Assembly: GCF_900109685.1 (NCBI RefSeq) | Contig: NZ_FOBB01000004.1 | Coordinates: forward strand, 344,117 to 408,116 | From: Chitinophaga rupis | Lineage (GTDB): Bacteria; Bacteroidota; Bacteroidia; Chitinophagales; Chitinophagaceae | Length of the DNA stretch: 64,000 nt | Direction: 5' to 3' | Part shown: positions 16,095-24,661 of the stretch, in pieces | Position numbering within the stretch: position 1 is the first letter of the stretch | How the letters are laid out: every line of letters starts with the position of its first letter | The notes under the pieces: generated by a model | What the model was told of the DNA's origin: nothing | The model's database searches: none | Seen by the model: the letters and a program-made list of their open reading frames with translations, nothing else | Position numbers and translations under genes: made by a program

Positions 16095-17759
16095 TTACTT
16101 CACCTCTGCCAGATACTTATGTACAAAACTAATGGCCATGGAGCCCTCTCCTACGGCGGCGGCTACACGGTTCATGGCGCTGGCGCGAACGTCGCCGGCG
16201 GCAAAGATGCCAGGACAGCTGGTTTCCAGCAGATAAGGATCGCGCTGCTGCTTCCAGATCTTGCCGAAAGCGTCATACTTTTTCAGCTCACGGCCGGTTT
16301 CAATAAATCCCTTGTCATCCTTGATGATGTTGAGAGCTATCCAGTCGGTGAAGGGCTTGGCGCCTATGAAAATGTACAGTGCGTCGGCGGCTTCTGTGCA
16401 GGTTTCGCCGGTTTCCACGTTCTTTATTACCAGCTTTTCCAGCTTGTCGGTGCCAATGGCCTCTGCAATTTCTGTACGCGGGCGGATCTTAATATTGCTG
16501 GCGCCTTTGATCTGCTCTATCAGATATGCGGACATCGTGCTGCTCAGATCATCCTTACGGATCAGGATGTACACGTTCTTCGCAAACTTCGATAAGTACA
16601 TGGCAGCCTGCCCGGCGGAGTTGCCGCCGCCTACAATGTATACTTCCTTATCCTTGCAGGCCGTGGCTTCTGTCATGGCGGCGCCGTAGTAAATGCCTGC
16701 GCCGGTGAACTGATCCACTCCCTGGGTGTCCAGCTTGCGGTAATCTACCCCGGTGGTAATGATCACGCTGCGGGTGTTGATCACGCTATCATCTTCCAGG
16801 ATGATCTTATTATAACCATCCTTTTGCTGAATATCTTTTACAGATTGCGGTGTAATAAACTCCGTACCCAAACGGGTGGCCTGCGCTATGGCCCGGCGGG
16901 TAAGCTCTGCCCCGCTTAAACCGGTGGGAAAACCCAGGTAGTTCTCGATACGGGAGCTGGTACCTGCCTGTCCGCCCGGTGCGCGGCGTTCTATCAGCAG
17001 GGTCTTTAATCCTTCTGATGCACCGTATACACCGGCTGCCAGCCCTGCGGGGCCTGCGCCAATGATCACCACATCATATACATCATGTTTTACGTGCGGG
17101 TTCAGCCCTACCTTACCGGCAATTTCCATAATGGTAGGCGTTACCAGGTAGCTACCGTCTTCAAAGAATACCACGGGCAGCTCTTTCAGGCTTAAGTTGT
17201 TCAGCTCCAGCAGGCGGTTTGCATCGCTGGTGGTTTGCACATCCAGCCACTGGTAAGGTATGAGGTTGCCTGCCAGGAAATCCTTTACGGCATGTGATTG
17301 CTGGGAGAACTGGTAGCCCACTACTTTAATGCCTTTGAAAACCGGATGGTAAATGTGCTGCCAGTCATCCAGCAGCTCATCGATCACCGGGTATAGCTTT
17401 TCTTCCGGCGGACCCCAAGGTTTTACCAGGTAATAATCCAGCTGTACGGAGTTAATCGCTTTAATGGCGGCATCTGTATCAGAATAAGCGGTGAGCAGCA
17501 CCCGGCGGGCTTCCGGGTAGAATTGCATGGCCTTTTCCAGGAAATCTACCCCTTCCATTACGGGCATGCGCTGGTCTGAGATGAACATGGCAATGGTTTC
17601 GCCCTTGTTCTTCAGCTCCAGCAGGCTGTCCAGCGCTTCATTCACTGTGGTGGTGCTGATAATTTTATAATTCTTACGGTATTGACTTTTGAGGTCGCGT
17701 ACAATAGCACGCAATACCTGCTCATCATCATCTATACAGAAAATTAAAGGTTGTTCCAT
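16095..17759 (-). CDS. Receiver domain fused to a thioredoxin-reductase-like FAD oxidoreductase without CxxC
   Basis: 554 residues. The N-terminal receiver (about 1-120) has phospho-Asp 62 (ISDQRMPVMEG) and YYLVKPW. A thioredoxin-like linker region of about 90 residues follows, and then a class II pyridine-nucleotide oxidoreductase (about 225-550). The oxidoreductase has the FAD motif GAGPAGLAAGVYGASEG, an NAD(P)H motif GGGNSAGQAAMYLS and the C-terminal FAD motif GIFAAGDVR. In true thioredoxin reductases a CxxC lies just before the NADPH motif; here that stretch reads AAMTEATACKDKE with only one Cys, so thioredoxin cannot be reduced in the usual way. It may reduce ferredoxin/flavodoxin or act as a flavin-based switch controlled by phosphorylation. 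The upstream kinase gene (67 bp) is its probable partner. Confidence 0.88.
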   Translation of the reverse strand: MEQPLIFCIDDDEQVLRAIVRDLKSQYRKNYKIISTTTVNEALDSLLELKNKGETIAMFISDQRMPVMEGVDFLEKAMQFYPEARRVLLTAYSDTDAAIKAINSVQLDYYLVKPWGPPEEKLYPVIDELLDDWQHIYHPVFKGIKVVGYQFSQQSHAVKDFLAGNLIPYQWLDVQTTSDANRLLELNNLSLKELPVVFFEDGSYLVTPTIMEIAGKVGLNPHVKHDVYDVVIIGAGPAGLAAGVYGASEGLKTLLIERRAPGGQAGTSSRIENYLGFPTGLSGAELTRRAIAQATRLGTEFITPQSVKDIQQKDGYNKIILEDDSVINTRSVIITTGVDYRKLDTQGVDQFTGAGIYYGAAMTEATACKDKEVYIVGGGNSAGQAAMYLSKFAKNVYILIRKDDLSSTMSAYLIEQIKGASNIKIRPRTEIAEAIGTDKLEKLVIKNVETGETCTEAADALYIFIGAKPFTDWIALNIIKDDKGFIETGRELKKYDAFGKIWKQQRDPYLLETSCPGIFAAGDVRASAMNRVAAAVGEGSMAISFVHKYLAEVK

Positions 17760-17826
17760 GGCTTTTTTTAGACGGTATGTGTTGACATAATTTCCGCGGC
17801 GTTAAATATACAATTTAAAAGAATGA

Positions 17827-19227
17827 TTACCCTTGTATGGGCAGCGACACCTTAAACTCCGTTCTTCCGGGTTCTGAGATTACCTTTACGTTACCGTTAT
17901 GCTGGCGGACGATCTGCATAACAATATCCAGGCCCATACCGGTGCCCTTGCCAATGCCTTTGGTGGTGAAGAAGGGATCAAAAACGCGGCTTCTGATCTC
18001 TTCCGGGATACCGGGGCCATTGTCGATGATGGACACGTATACGCAGTGGCGGTCCTTCGAGGTTTGTATTTCCAGCACACCTTTTTTATTGGGCTCCATG
18101 GCATCCAGGGCATTGTCAATGAGGTTGGTCCATACCTGGTTCATTTCGCCAATAAGGGCTTTGATCTGCGGAAGCGTATTATCAAAATTCTCCACCAGCT
18201 CCACATTGCCCTTACGCAGGCGGTGCTGCAGTATGACCAGGGTATTACGGATGCCGCTGTGAATGTCTGTCAGCTCCTTATCATGCCCCTGGTCCATGTG
18301 GGTGAACACCTTTACGGATCCTACCAGGGTGGCAATACGTTTGGAGGCTTCTTCGATATCCAGCACCATTCTTTCTTTCACCAGGTTACTGTTGATCCAG
18401 TTAAATACGGGCGAAAGGTCCTTTTCCTGAATATGCTGCTTAAATTCCTCCAGGTTCTCAAGCGTAAAACCAAACTCCACCATGTTCTCTGCCACTTCCT
18501 GACTGTTGGCTACATTGTGATCATCCAGCCAGTCCAGCAGCTCATCTTCCTTATCTGAACGCTGCATGAGGGTAAGCACCGGTTTTTCTGTTCCATGCAG
18601 AATGGAGAATAGTAGCTTGCTCACCATATCTACCTGCTCCGGCGTTGCCTTGATAGCCATGATCTCCCGGAAGGTGGTGGGTTCCAGCTGCAGATGTTTT
18701 TTCAATGATTCCGCACCCCGTACAATTGCGGCAGCGGGGTTATTAAGCTCATGCGCCAGGCCGGCGGAGAGCTTGCCCAGGGCCATCATTTTTTCGTTCT
18801 GCTGCTGGAAGGAGGTGAATTCCCGCACACGGTCCGTCATCATATGCACCAGGGCCTGTGTAAGCTCAAAATGGGTGCGGATCAGCTCCGGTGATTTCTC
18901 GATGGGAAGGCTCATGATCTGAACATCTTCCAGGGCTTCGCCAAAAGCGGCAGCCACCTTGCCTCTTGAAAAAGGTAAGTAACCGGCTATGGACCGGGCC
19001 GGCCATATTGCCAGCTCCCGCGCTTCATTATTCTGCAGTCGGTATACGCGAATGCGGCCGGTTACAATAAAATGGGTAGCCCAGATGGCCGTTTCCGGCT
19101 CAAACAGGAATCCTCCCGGAGGGATAATATAATGCTGGCTGTTATCGATCATCCATTGCAGCTGTTCTGCCGGAACATCCTTAATGGCCTCTATGGTCCG
19201 GAGCCATTCTACAGTAACCTGGTTCAT
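17827..19227 (-). CDS. Cyclic-nucleotide-binding-domain histidine kinase
   Basis: 466 residues, no membrane helix. Residues about 15-130 form a CRP-like cNMP-binding fold (PPGGFLFEPE, FIVTGRIRVYRL). The kinase core has His 159 in LSAGLAHELNNPAAAI, an NLIDNALDAM N-box, DNGPGI and GTGMGLDIVMQI, all of the NtrB/ResE-like class. The N-terminal fold lacks an obvious PRU-type phosphate-binding cassette of real cAMP receptors (the stretch is RSIAGYLPFSRG), so the ligand may not be a cyclic nucleotide. The gene immediately precedes the REC-reductase on the same strand, making that receiver the likely phosphate acceptor. A divergent AraC gene starts 126 bp away. Confidence 0.9.
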   Translation of the reverse strand: MNQVTVEWLRTIEAIKDVPAEQLQWMIDNSQHYIIPPGGFLFEPETAIWATHFIVTGRIRVYRLQNNEARELAIWPARSIAGYLPFSRGKVAAAFGEALEDVQIMSLPIEKSPELIRTHFELTQALVHMMTDRVREFTSFQQQNEKMMALGKLSAGLAHELNNPAAAIVRGAESLKKHLQLEPTTFREIMAIKATPEQVDMVSKLLFSILHGTEKPVLTLMQRSDKEDELLDWLDDHNVANSQEVAENMVEFGFTLENLEEFKQHIQEKDLSPVFNWINSNLVKERMVLDIEEASKRIATLVGSVKVFTHMDQGHDKELTDIHSGIRNTLVILQHRLRKGNVELVENFDNTLPQIKALIGEMNQVWTNLIDNALDAMEPNKKGVLEIQTSKDRHCVYVSIIDNGPGIPEEIRSRVFDPFFTTKGIGKGTGMGLDIVMQIVRQHNGNVKVISEPGRTEFKVSLPIQG

Positions 19228-19284
19228 CTTAAATTATTGGTTTAGAAGTGGGAAGGCATGCCGCAGGGAGATCATCCGTGCTTG

Positions 19285-19308
19285 CAAACTTAAAGTTACT
19301 TAAATTTG
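19285..19308. promoter_or_regulatory. Divergent candidate -7 boxes between the kinase and AraC genes
   Basis: TAAATTTG at 19301-19308 (plus) faces the AraC gene. CAAACTTA at 19285-19292 reads TAAGTTTG on the minus strand towards the kinase gene. Both fit TAnnTTTG and lie within 24 bp of each other, but neither has a well-spaced TTG at -33. Confidence 0.4.
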
Positions 19309-19353
19309 CCCTGTTTTAGGAAGGATCAGATAAGTACAAAGTTTTAAGGAATC

Positions 19354-20304
19354 ATGAGCAAGGATGCAATCAGGTTGGATATTTCCACTACGGTCAAACA
19401 TTATTTAGCGGCTGATAACAATGCCCCGCAAGGCTTCGGGATTGAAAAATACACGGACCTGCAGGCGGGCGATTTTGCGATACTAAGCAATGAAGGCGGC
19501 CGGCATAACGGCCCACCGGTGAAAACCGATCATTTTGCCCTGGTGCTGTGCATGCGCGGGCACGGCGTTAAAACCATCGGGCACCATACGTTTGAGGTAA
19601 CGCCACAATCCATACACATCGTCTCTCCCCGCGACCTGCACTCTTTTGAAAATGCTTCTGACGATCTGCTGCTATACATGATCCTGTTCAGGCATGAGTT
19701 TGTGGCCCATACTTTTATCAAAGAACAGATCCTGGATCAGCTGTTAGAGCTGCCGCCGGAGCTCCCTCCCATTTACCACCTGGATGAACGTGAGTTCACC
19801 TCTATCCGCGATCTTTTCATCAAAATTGAACGGGAATACCGGGAGGCGCCTGCCTATTTTTTGCAGATGGTGCGGCTGCTGGTAGTAGAGCTATTATATG
19901 AAATTAACCGCGCGCATGAAAGGGCCCTGCAGCAACCCACTAAACCGGCAGGCCGGCCTTTACAGCTGGTAGCCGCGTTTAAGAAACTGGTGGAAGCGCA
20001 CTTTTTAACCATCCGTACCGTACAGCAGTATGCCGACCTGCTGCATGTATCTGCCAAGCACCTGAGCGAGCAGGTGAAACATGCTACCGGCGAAAATGCC
20101 CTGACGATCATTCACCAGCGGATATTCCGGGAGGCGGAGTATTTATTACATACCTCCGATTTCAGTATCAAGGAAATTGCGGATCAGTTGAACTTTGACA
20201 CCAGCTCGCACTTTAGCCGGTTCTTTAAGCATTTTGCGGGGGTGAACCCTTCAGAGTTCATGGTGAAAAAGGATACCGGGAACAGGCGTATCAGCAATAA
20301 ATGA
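19354..20304 (+). CDS. AraC family transcriptional regulator
   Basis: 316 residues. An N-terminal cupin-like sensing domain (about 20-140; HTFEVTPQSIHIVSPRDLHSF) is followed by a C-terminal AraC double helix-turn-helix (about 205-305; VQQYADLLHVSAKHLSEQVK and SIKEIADQLNFDTSSHFSRFFKHFAGVNPSEF). This is the usual layout of a ligand-responsive activator. It is transcribed away from the cyclic-nucleotide-domain kinase and may regulate either that operon or the outer-membrane barrel gene downstream; 334 bp separate it from the latter. The effector is unknown. Confidence 0.92.
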   Translation: MSKDAIRLDISTTVKHYLAADNNAPQGFGIEKYTDLQAGDFAILSNEGGRHNGPPVKTDHFALVLCMRGHGVKTIGHHTFEVTPQSIHIVSPRDLHSFENASDDLLLYMILFRHEFVAHTFIKEQILDQLLELPPELPPIYHLDEREFTSIRDLFIKIEREYREAPAYFLQMVRLLVVELLYEINRAHERALQQPTKPAGRPLQLVAAFKKLVEAHFLTIRTVQQYADLLHVSAKHLSEQVKHATGENALTIIHQRIFREAEYLLHTSDFSIKEIADQLNFDTSSHFSRFFKHFAGVNPSEFMVKKDTGNRRISNK

Positions 20305-20638
20305 TAGCCGGGACATGAACCACACCTGAAGAGGACCAGAAGGGAGAACGCTTTTACCCATGGGGTTACCCCGGAATTTTCTAGGGATGCACACGGGAAG
20401 TAAGCCAGTACCGGATTATGACCGGCGAAGGCATTACCCTGTTAAAGGCCTGCGAGAGCGGTGTCTGAGATACAGTCGCGGTTGATGACGGTGTACCTGA
20501 CCGGCAGTTAGGCTCTTTCCGGAAAATTGGTTCTATTATCCTCCTTATTGGCATTGTGCAGTCTTCCAAGCCGTCCTAATTTTGTCCTATCAAACGATCA
20601 ACTAATACACGTTTCGTAAGTATTAAAACCAATAGAAG
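20305..20638 (+). other. Intergenic region carrying the promoter of the barrel protein
   Basis: No coding frame is supported. A good Bacteroidota promoter is present near the right end: TTG at 20554-20556, a 20-bp spacer and TAATTTTG at 20577-20584, 55 bp before the ATG at 20639. The remainder shows nothing I can name. Confidence 0.6.
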
Positions 20639-21217
20639 ATGAAAAAGACAATCAAGACAGGCATTATGGGACTGCTCCTTTTAACAGGTTTAACCCTTTC
20701 TTCCAAAGCACAGGATGCCTCCAAAAAAGTAACTGCTGAAAGACCTGCTTTTCTTTTAAGTGTAGGCCCCGAAGCTAATTTACCCTTAGGTGATTTTAAA
20801 GATGCTTATGACTGGTCTATCGGTGGTTCTGTACAGGGCGATTATGCCATTCTGAAAAGGGACCTGTACGTTACGCTGAATGCCGGTTTTTCTGATTTTA
20901 TGGCCAAAGACATTGCCGGTTTTTCTGCCAAAGACCTGCAGTTAATTCCGGTAAAAGCGGGTTTGAAATATTACCCGGTAAGTAACTTTTATGTACAGGC
21001 ACAGGCGGGCGCTGTTTTCATAGCCAATAAGAGCGATGTGCTGGCTGATAAATCTGCAGCTTTTGCTTACTCTCCGCAAGTGGGCTACCTGTTCCATTTA
21101 GGCAATGGCAGCTACCTGGATGCAGGTGTGAAGTTTGAAGGTTACAGCAAATTTGCTGACGGCGGTTCTTCCAATAATGTATTAGGACTGCGTGTGGCTT
21201 ATGCCTTCGGTTTATAA
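20639..21217 (+). CDS. Outer-membrane beta-barrel protein
   Basis: 192 residues with a signal peptide (about 1-25, ending LSSKAQ). The mature part has alternating hydrophobic strands typical of an eight-stranded OmpA/OmpX- or PorT-like barrel (FLLSVGPEANLPLG, WSIGGSVQGDYAIL, YVTLNAGFSDF, LIPVKAGLKYYPVSNFYVQAQAG, YSPQVGYLFHL) and ends in an aromatic strand (LGLRVAYAFGL). It is small, with no plug or enzymatic domain. The gene has its own promoter and a strong terminator, so it is monocistronic. No specific function can be given. Confidence 0.85.
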   Translation: MKKTIKTGIMGLLLLTGLTLSSKAQDASKKVTAERPAFLLSVGPEANLPLGDFKDAYDWSIGGSVQGDYAILKRDLYVTLNAGFSDFMAKDIAGFSAKDLQLIPVKAGLKYYPVSNFYVQAQAGAVFIANKSDVLADKSAAFAYSPQVGYLFHLGNGSYLDAGVKFEGYSKFADGGSSNNVLGLRVAYAFGL

Positions 21218-21261
21218 GTATTTCATAGGGGTTTTAAAAAATAGGTTAAGGAAAAAGAAAT

Positions 21262-21295
21262 GCCCCCGGTGCTTGCCTCCGGGGGTGTTTTTTTT
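21262..21295 (+). terminator. Rho-independent terminator of the barrel protein gene
   Basis: GCCCCCGG and CCGGGGG arms enclose a short loop, followed by TGTTTTTTTT. It lies 45 bp after the stop codon. Confidence 0.9.
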
Positions 21296-21414
21296 GGGTG
21301 GGATGAATGACTTTTATCTATAGGATCTTTCAGTGGAATTTAGCCACCGGTAAGGGCTTTTGACTGGCAGGCAGGACAGATTTTGCAGCTTTTAAATTTT
21401 CCGAATAGAAAAAC

Positions 21415-21444
21415 TTGGTGAATTCCAAAGAATAGCTATCTTTG
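21415..21444 (+). promoter_or_regulatory. Bacteroidota promoter of tRNA-Gly
   Basis: TTG at 21415-21417, exactly 19 bp, then TATCTTTG at 21437-21444 match the -33/-7 consensus of the primary sigma factor of this phylum. The tRNA begins 34 bp downstream. Confidence 0.75.
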
Positions 21445-21478
21445 CAATCCCAAGAAAAAATAGCTCTTAAAAAATTAT

Positions 21479-21551
<73 letters not shown>

Positions 21552-21562
21552 CAGAGATAGGG

Positions 21563-21595
21563 TTCCAAATTGCGCAAGCGGTTTGGAATTTTTAT
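21563..21595 (+). terminator. Hairpin terminator after tRNA-Gly
   Basis: TTCCAAA / TTTGGAA arms with a 12-nt loop are followed by a T-rich run. It lies 11 bp after the tRNA. Confidence 0.75.
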
Positions 21596-21638
21596 TTACA
21601 ATTCTTTTGGTTTGATTATCTTTAATTAAATCGAAGAT

Positions 21639-21724
21639 ACCCTGGTGGTGGAATTGGTAGACACGCGGGACTTAAAATCCCGTTCGCAGCAATGCGAGTG
21701 TGGGTTCAACTCCCATCTGGGGTA
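21639..21724 (+). tRNA. tRNA-Leu(UAA)
   Basis: 86 nt with a long class II variable arm. The anticodon loop CTTAAAA gives anticodon UAA. The D-arm contains AATTGGTAGACA, the T-arm GGTTCAACTCC. The acceptor pairs ACCCTGG / CTGGGGT with two G-U wobbles, and A is the discriminator. Confidence 0.96.
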
Positions 21725-21751
21725 CAAAAGCGCTGGCGCGCTGAGAAATTG

Positions 21752-21785
21752 AAAAGGCATCGCAGAAGCGGTGCCTTTTGTTTTT
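21752..21785 (+). terminator. Terminator after tRNA-Leu
   Basis: AAAAGGCA / TGCCTTTT arms with a 12-nt loop are followed by GTTTTT, 27 bp after the tRNA. Confidence 0.85.
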
Positions 21786-22175
21786 GTAACTTGTCTGTTC
21801 CATATGACAAAATGGTTAGCTTATTTTATAAGGTAATGACTAAGGCTTGGAATGATTACCCAAAGTATTCCCGGAGAAATGGATAAGCATTAGTTACATA
21901 AAGATGCTACCTGCATTAAATTGAAATATTCTCAACAACATTTCTCATGTATTGATAAAACCGGGAATTAGGCGCATAGATGCTGCCATCAAATAAATTA
22001 ACCATCGAAAATACTTTTTTTGGCGTAATTTACTATGCCGGCTTGTTTAAGGCCCCCTATTGCCACTACATTACTGATAGCTTTTCCTGTTTTCTTAAAA
22101 CCCTGTGATTGTGTTTACTGGCGCGTATTTCCGTGTTCATAAAAATTATCAGACCAAATCTTTAATGCTTTACTT
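21786..22175. other. Spacer without recognisable features
   Basis: No coding frame or RNA gene is supported in these 390 bp, and I found no good TAnnTTTG promoter for the gene that follows. Confidence 0.5.
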
Positions 22176-24575
22176 ATGAGAAAAATCTACCCCCTTCTAT
22201 TGCTGCTGTTATGCTGCACATTATCTTCCTTTGCGCAAAACCGTTTTCTGTGGCCGTATTTTAAAGCGCCCGACAGCTCTATTATAGTGGATTATGACGG
22301 CCAGTATCTGCTGTCTTATAAGCAAGTGGGGGATTATTACACTTACTACCTGAGTAATATCGCCTCTGGTACTATGCAGATAATTCCCTACCATAAAGGA
22401 TTTAACCGTGGCCGTAGAGAGGGTTTAATTGATGAACACCCGCATATATGGGTAGCACCTTCATCCGGCGCAGTGATAGAAGGTGAGCCCCTGGATTCTG
22501 CCACTGATCTGTCGCCATTATACGAATGGGATGGGCGTGTGCTGACCAAGATCGCGGATTCTGTTAATCATGTAGACGTTGGCTGGCTGACCGTGATCTA
22601 CTACAAGCAGGATGGTCCCAATTCAGGATTGAGAACCTGGAGCCTGGGCGGCGCCGGCGCCGGATTAGTGCTTACAAAAGAACCCGTTTACGGCGCTGCT
22701 ATTTCTACGTTTGTATATGCTGCATATTCAACAGGCAAAGATTTTTATCGCTATAGATTCTACAACAATAAATACCTGTCCGACCACTTGACGCCATCTA
22801 ATGGCGATACTACCCAGCCGGGCTACTTTTATGGTATTTCGATGAGCTGGGACGGAATCGCTTATTACCTGAGCCACCGGGAAGGCCGCGCAACCAGGGT
22901 ACATGCAAGCTATTCTGATACGGATTCAAGCCGGGTGCTATTTACACAGGGCGATGTTGACGGACATTCCGATTTTTCAATGGAAATTACCAGCCCCGTA
23001 ATGAACAAACGTTATGGCACCATAGGAGGTGTTAACCTCACTTCTACCTACCGGAATAACACGCAGGGTTATGTATATACTACGGCAGGGTTTCATAATG
23101 TGCTGCCTATACAAACAGGTACCGATATTGAATTTGCAAGGGTGGTTTCGGTAAATCAGGATGGCGACATTGCTGTAAAAACAAAAGGAAAGGGAAAGGA
23201 GGCACTTTACCTTATAAGCCGTGATGGAAGCTACAATAAAAAAGTGGTGGACAGCAGCACCTATTGGAGCTGGTATAATACCGGTACCTGGACCACCGCC
23301 ATTGGCTCCACCCTGTATATAATAAGACCAGATACCGCAGTTGTTCACTATGCAAATCCTATTTCCAGGAAAGGGTATACCCGTAACAAAACCCCAATAA
23401 CAGCCCAGGACTTTGCGCGCAGTATTGGCACTATTAATACAGATACCAGCAAAACCTACTCATTGCAATTTGTAGAGATCATAAAACGCCCGTCGCAGGG
23501 CGTATTGCTGGATAAGAACAACAAGCCTATTTACAACCATACCATTATTGCCCGGAAGGATCTGGATACCCTTAAATACAGCGCAGGCAATTTCCCTGTA
23601 AAGGATACTTTCATCTACCGCGCGTTTGACAGTGTGGCCTGGACCAACGAAGCCTATATATATATGAATGTTGTGCAGGCGCCCGATACCCTTAAACCTT
23701 TTGAACGCAATACACTGGAGGGTACGCCGATCCGCTTTTGGGCCAGCCAGTTCAAACAACACTATGTAGGTAAGCTAAAAGCCATCAGAATAAACCGGGT
23801 GCCGGCATACGGTAAGCTAACCATAAAAGGTAAGCAGGTGTTTTTTGAAAGAAGCCGTGATGTTTCACTGGAAGAAATTGACAGTATGTATTATACACCC
23901 AACGCCAATGTGGTAGGGGTAGATACCCTGCAATGGATGGCCTATAATGACACCGCTCTTTCAAAAAATGATACACCGGTAGTACTGCGTGTTTATCCAC
24001 GGCTAAACACACTGCCTAATTTAAGAACGCTCAAAGCCAGCTACAGCCAATCAGACCCGCCCGAAAGCATTCTTATAGTCAACTACCCCAGGCCCGAGGC
24101 GCATACCGATGTGTGGGTGTGGGTGGATGGTACTATGCTACCCATTTCCGCCAACAAAACCTTTGTACTGTCGCCCTCCGGCTACAGTGCAGGTACGCAT
24201 CTGCTGAAAGTTACCTTTAAGCATAAGCTGGATAGTGTTAGTCTTATACGCAGCTTTAAGATAACCGGTACACAGGCGCCATTAATGGTGGGCAGCAACC
24301 AGCATAGTATTACAGCAGATGTAGCCGGTGAATTGGTGGTCTTACCCAATCCTTTCCAACAGCAGCTCACCATTAACGGCCTGCTATGGAACCGGAACTA
24401 CCTGCTACGGTTATACGATGCGCAGGGGAAACTGGTACTTACAGACCGTTCTTTCAATCAAAGCAGGAAAGTGCTGGAAACAGGTACCAGCACCGCCAAG
24501 GGAGTTTATTATTTGCAGGTGTATGATATACAAAGCAAGGTTGTGATAAAGACGATCAAGCTGCTTCGTTTATAA
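22176..24575 (+). CDS. Large secreted protein with Ig-like repeats and a T9SS type A sorting domain
   Basis: 799 residues with a signal peptide (1-20, ending SSFAQ). The first about 400 residues look beta-propeller-like (repeated segments such as DGIAYYLSHREG and VSVNQDGDIAV). Residues about 400-610 hold two cadherin/tandem-Ig-like modules (RPSQGVLLDKNNKPI, RVPAYGKLTIKGKQVFF), both with the pattern of repeat domains found in large adhesins. The C-terminus (about 715-799; VVLPNPFQQQLTING, GVYYLQVYD, KTIKLLRL) is a T9SS type A sorting tail, so the protein is exported across the outer membrane and probably anchored to the surface. No catalytic motif was recognised; adhesion or carbohydrate binding is a guess. 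Confidence 0.85.
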   Translation: MRKIYPLLLLLLCCTLSSFAQNRFLWPYFKAPDSSIIVDYDGQYLLSYKQVGDYYTYYLSNIASGTMQIIPYHKGFNRGRREGLIDEHPHIWVAPSSGAVIEGEPLDSATDLSPLYEWDGRVLTKIADSVNHVDVGWLTVIYYKQDGPNSGLRTWSLGGAGAGLVLTKEPVYGAAISTFVYAAYSTGKDFYRYRFYNNKYLSDHLTPSNGDTTQPGYFYGISMSWDGIAYYLSHREGRATRVHASYSDTDSSRVLFTQGDVDGHSDFSMEITSPVMNKRYGTIGGVNLTSTYRNNTQGYVYTTAGFHNVLPIQTGTDIEFARVVSVNQDGDIAVKTKGKGKEALYLISRDGSYNKKVVDSSTYWSWYNTGTWTTAIGSTLYIIRPDTAVVHYANPISRKGYTRNKTPITAQDFARSIGTINTDTSKTYSLQFVEIIKRPSQGVLLDKNNKPIYNHTIIARKDLDTLKYSAGNFPVKDTFIYRAFDSVAWTNEAYIYMNVVQAPDTLKPFERNTLEGTPIRFWASQFKQHYVGKLKAIRINRVPAYGKLTIKGKQVFFERSRDVSLEEIDSMYYTPNANVVGVDTLQWMAYNDTALSKNDTPVVLRVYPRLNTLPNLRTLKASYSQSDPPESILIVNYPRPEAHTDVWVWVDGTMLPISANKTFVLSPSGYSAGTHLLKVTFKHKLDSVSLIRSFKITGTQAPLMVGSNQHSITADVAGELVVLPNPFQQQLTINGLLWNRNYLLRLYDAQGKLVLTDRSFNQSRKVLETGTSTAKGVYYLQVYDIQSKVVIKTIKLLRL

Positions 24576-24585
24576 AAATTGTTTC

Positions 24586-24632
24586 AAATGCCGGTACCTG
24601 TTACCCATTGAACATAGCAGGTACCGGCATTT
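24586..24632. terminator. Bidirectional terminator
   Basis: A 15-bp stem (AAATGCCGGTACCTG / CAGGTACCGGCATTT) with a 17-nt loop lies between the convergent T9SS protein and EEP genes. The A/T tracts at the stem base serve both directions. Confidence 0.85.
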
Positions 24633-24661
24633 TAATTACCACCATGGCCATACAACCATGC

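Noticed and set aside
20381..20569. 62-codon minus-strand frame in the spacer before the barrel gene
   Set aside because: No signal, domain or sensible start; Ser/Thr/Arg composition looks random.
21692..21886. 64-codon frame after tRNA-Leu
   Set aside because: Begins inside the tRNA and runs through a strong terminator; no protein-like features.
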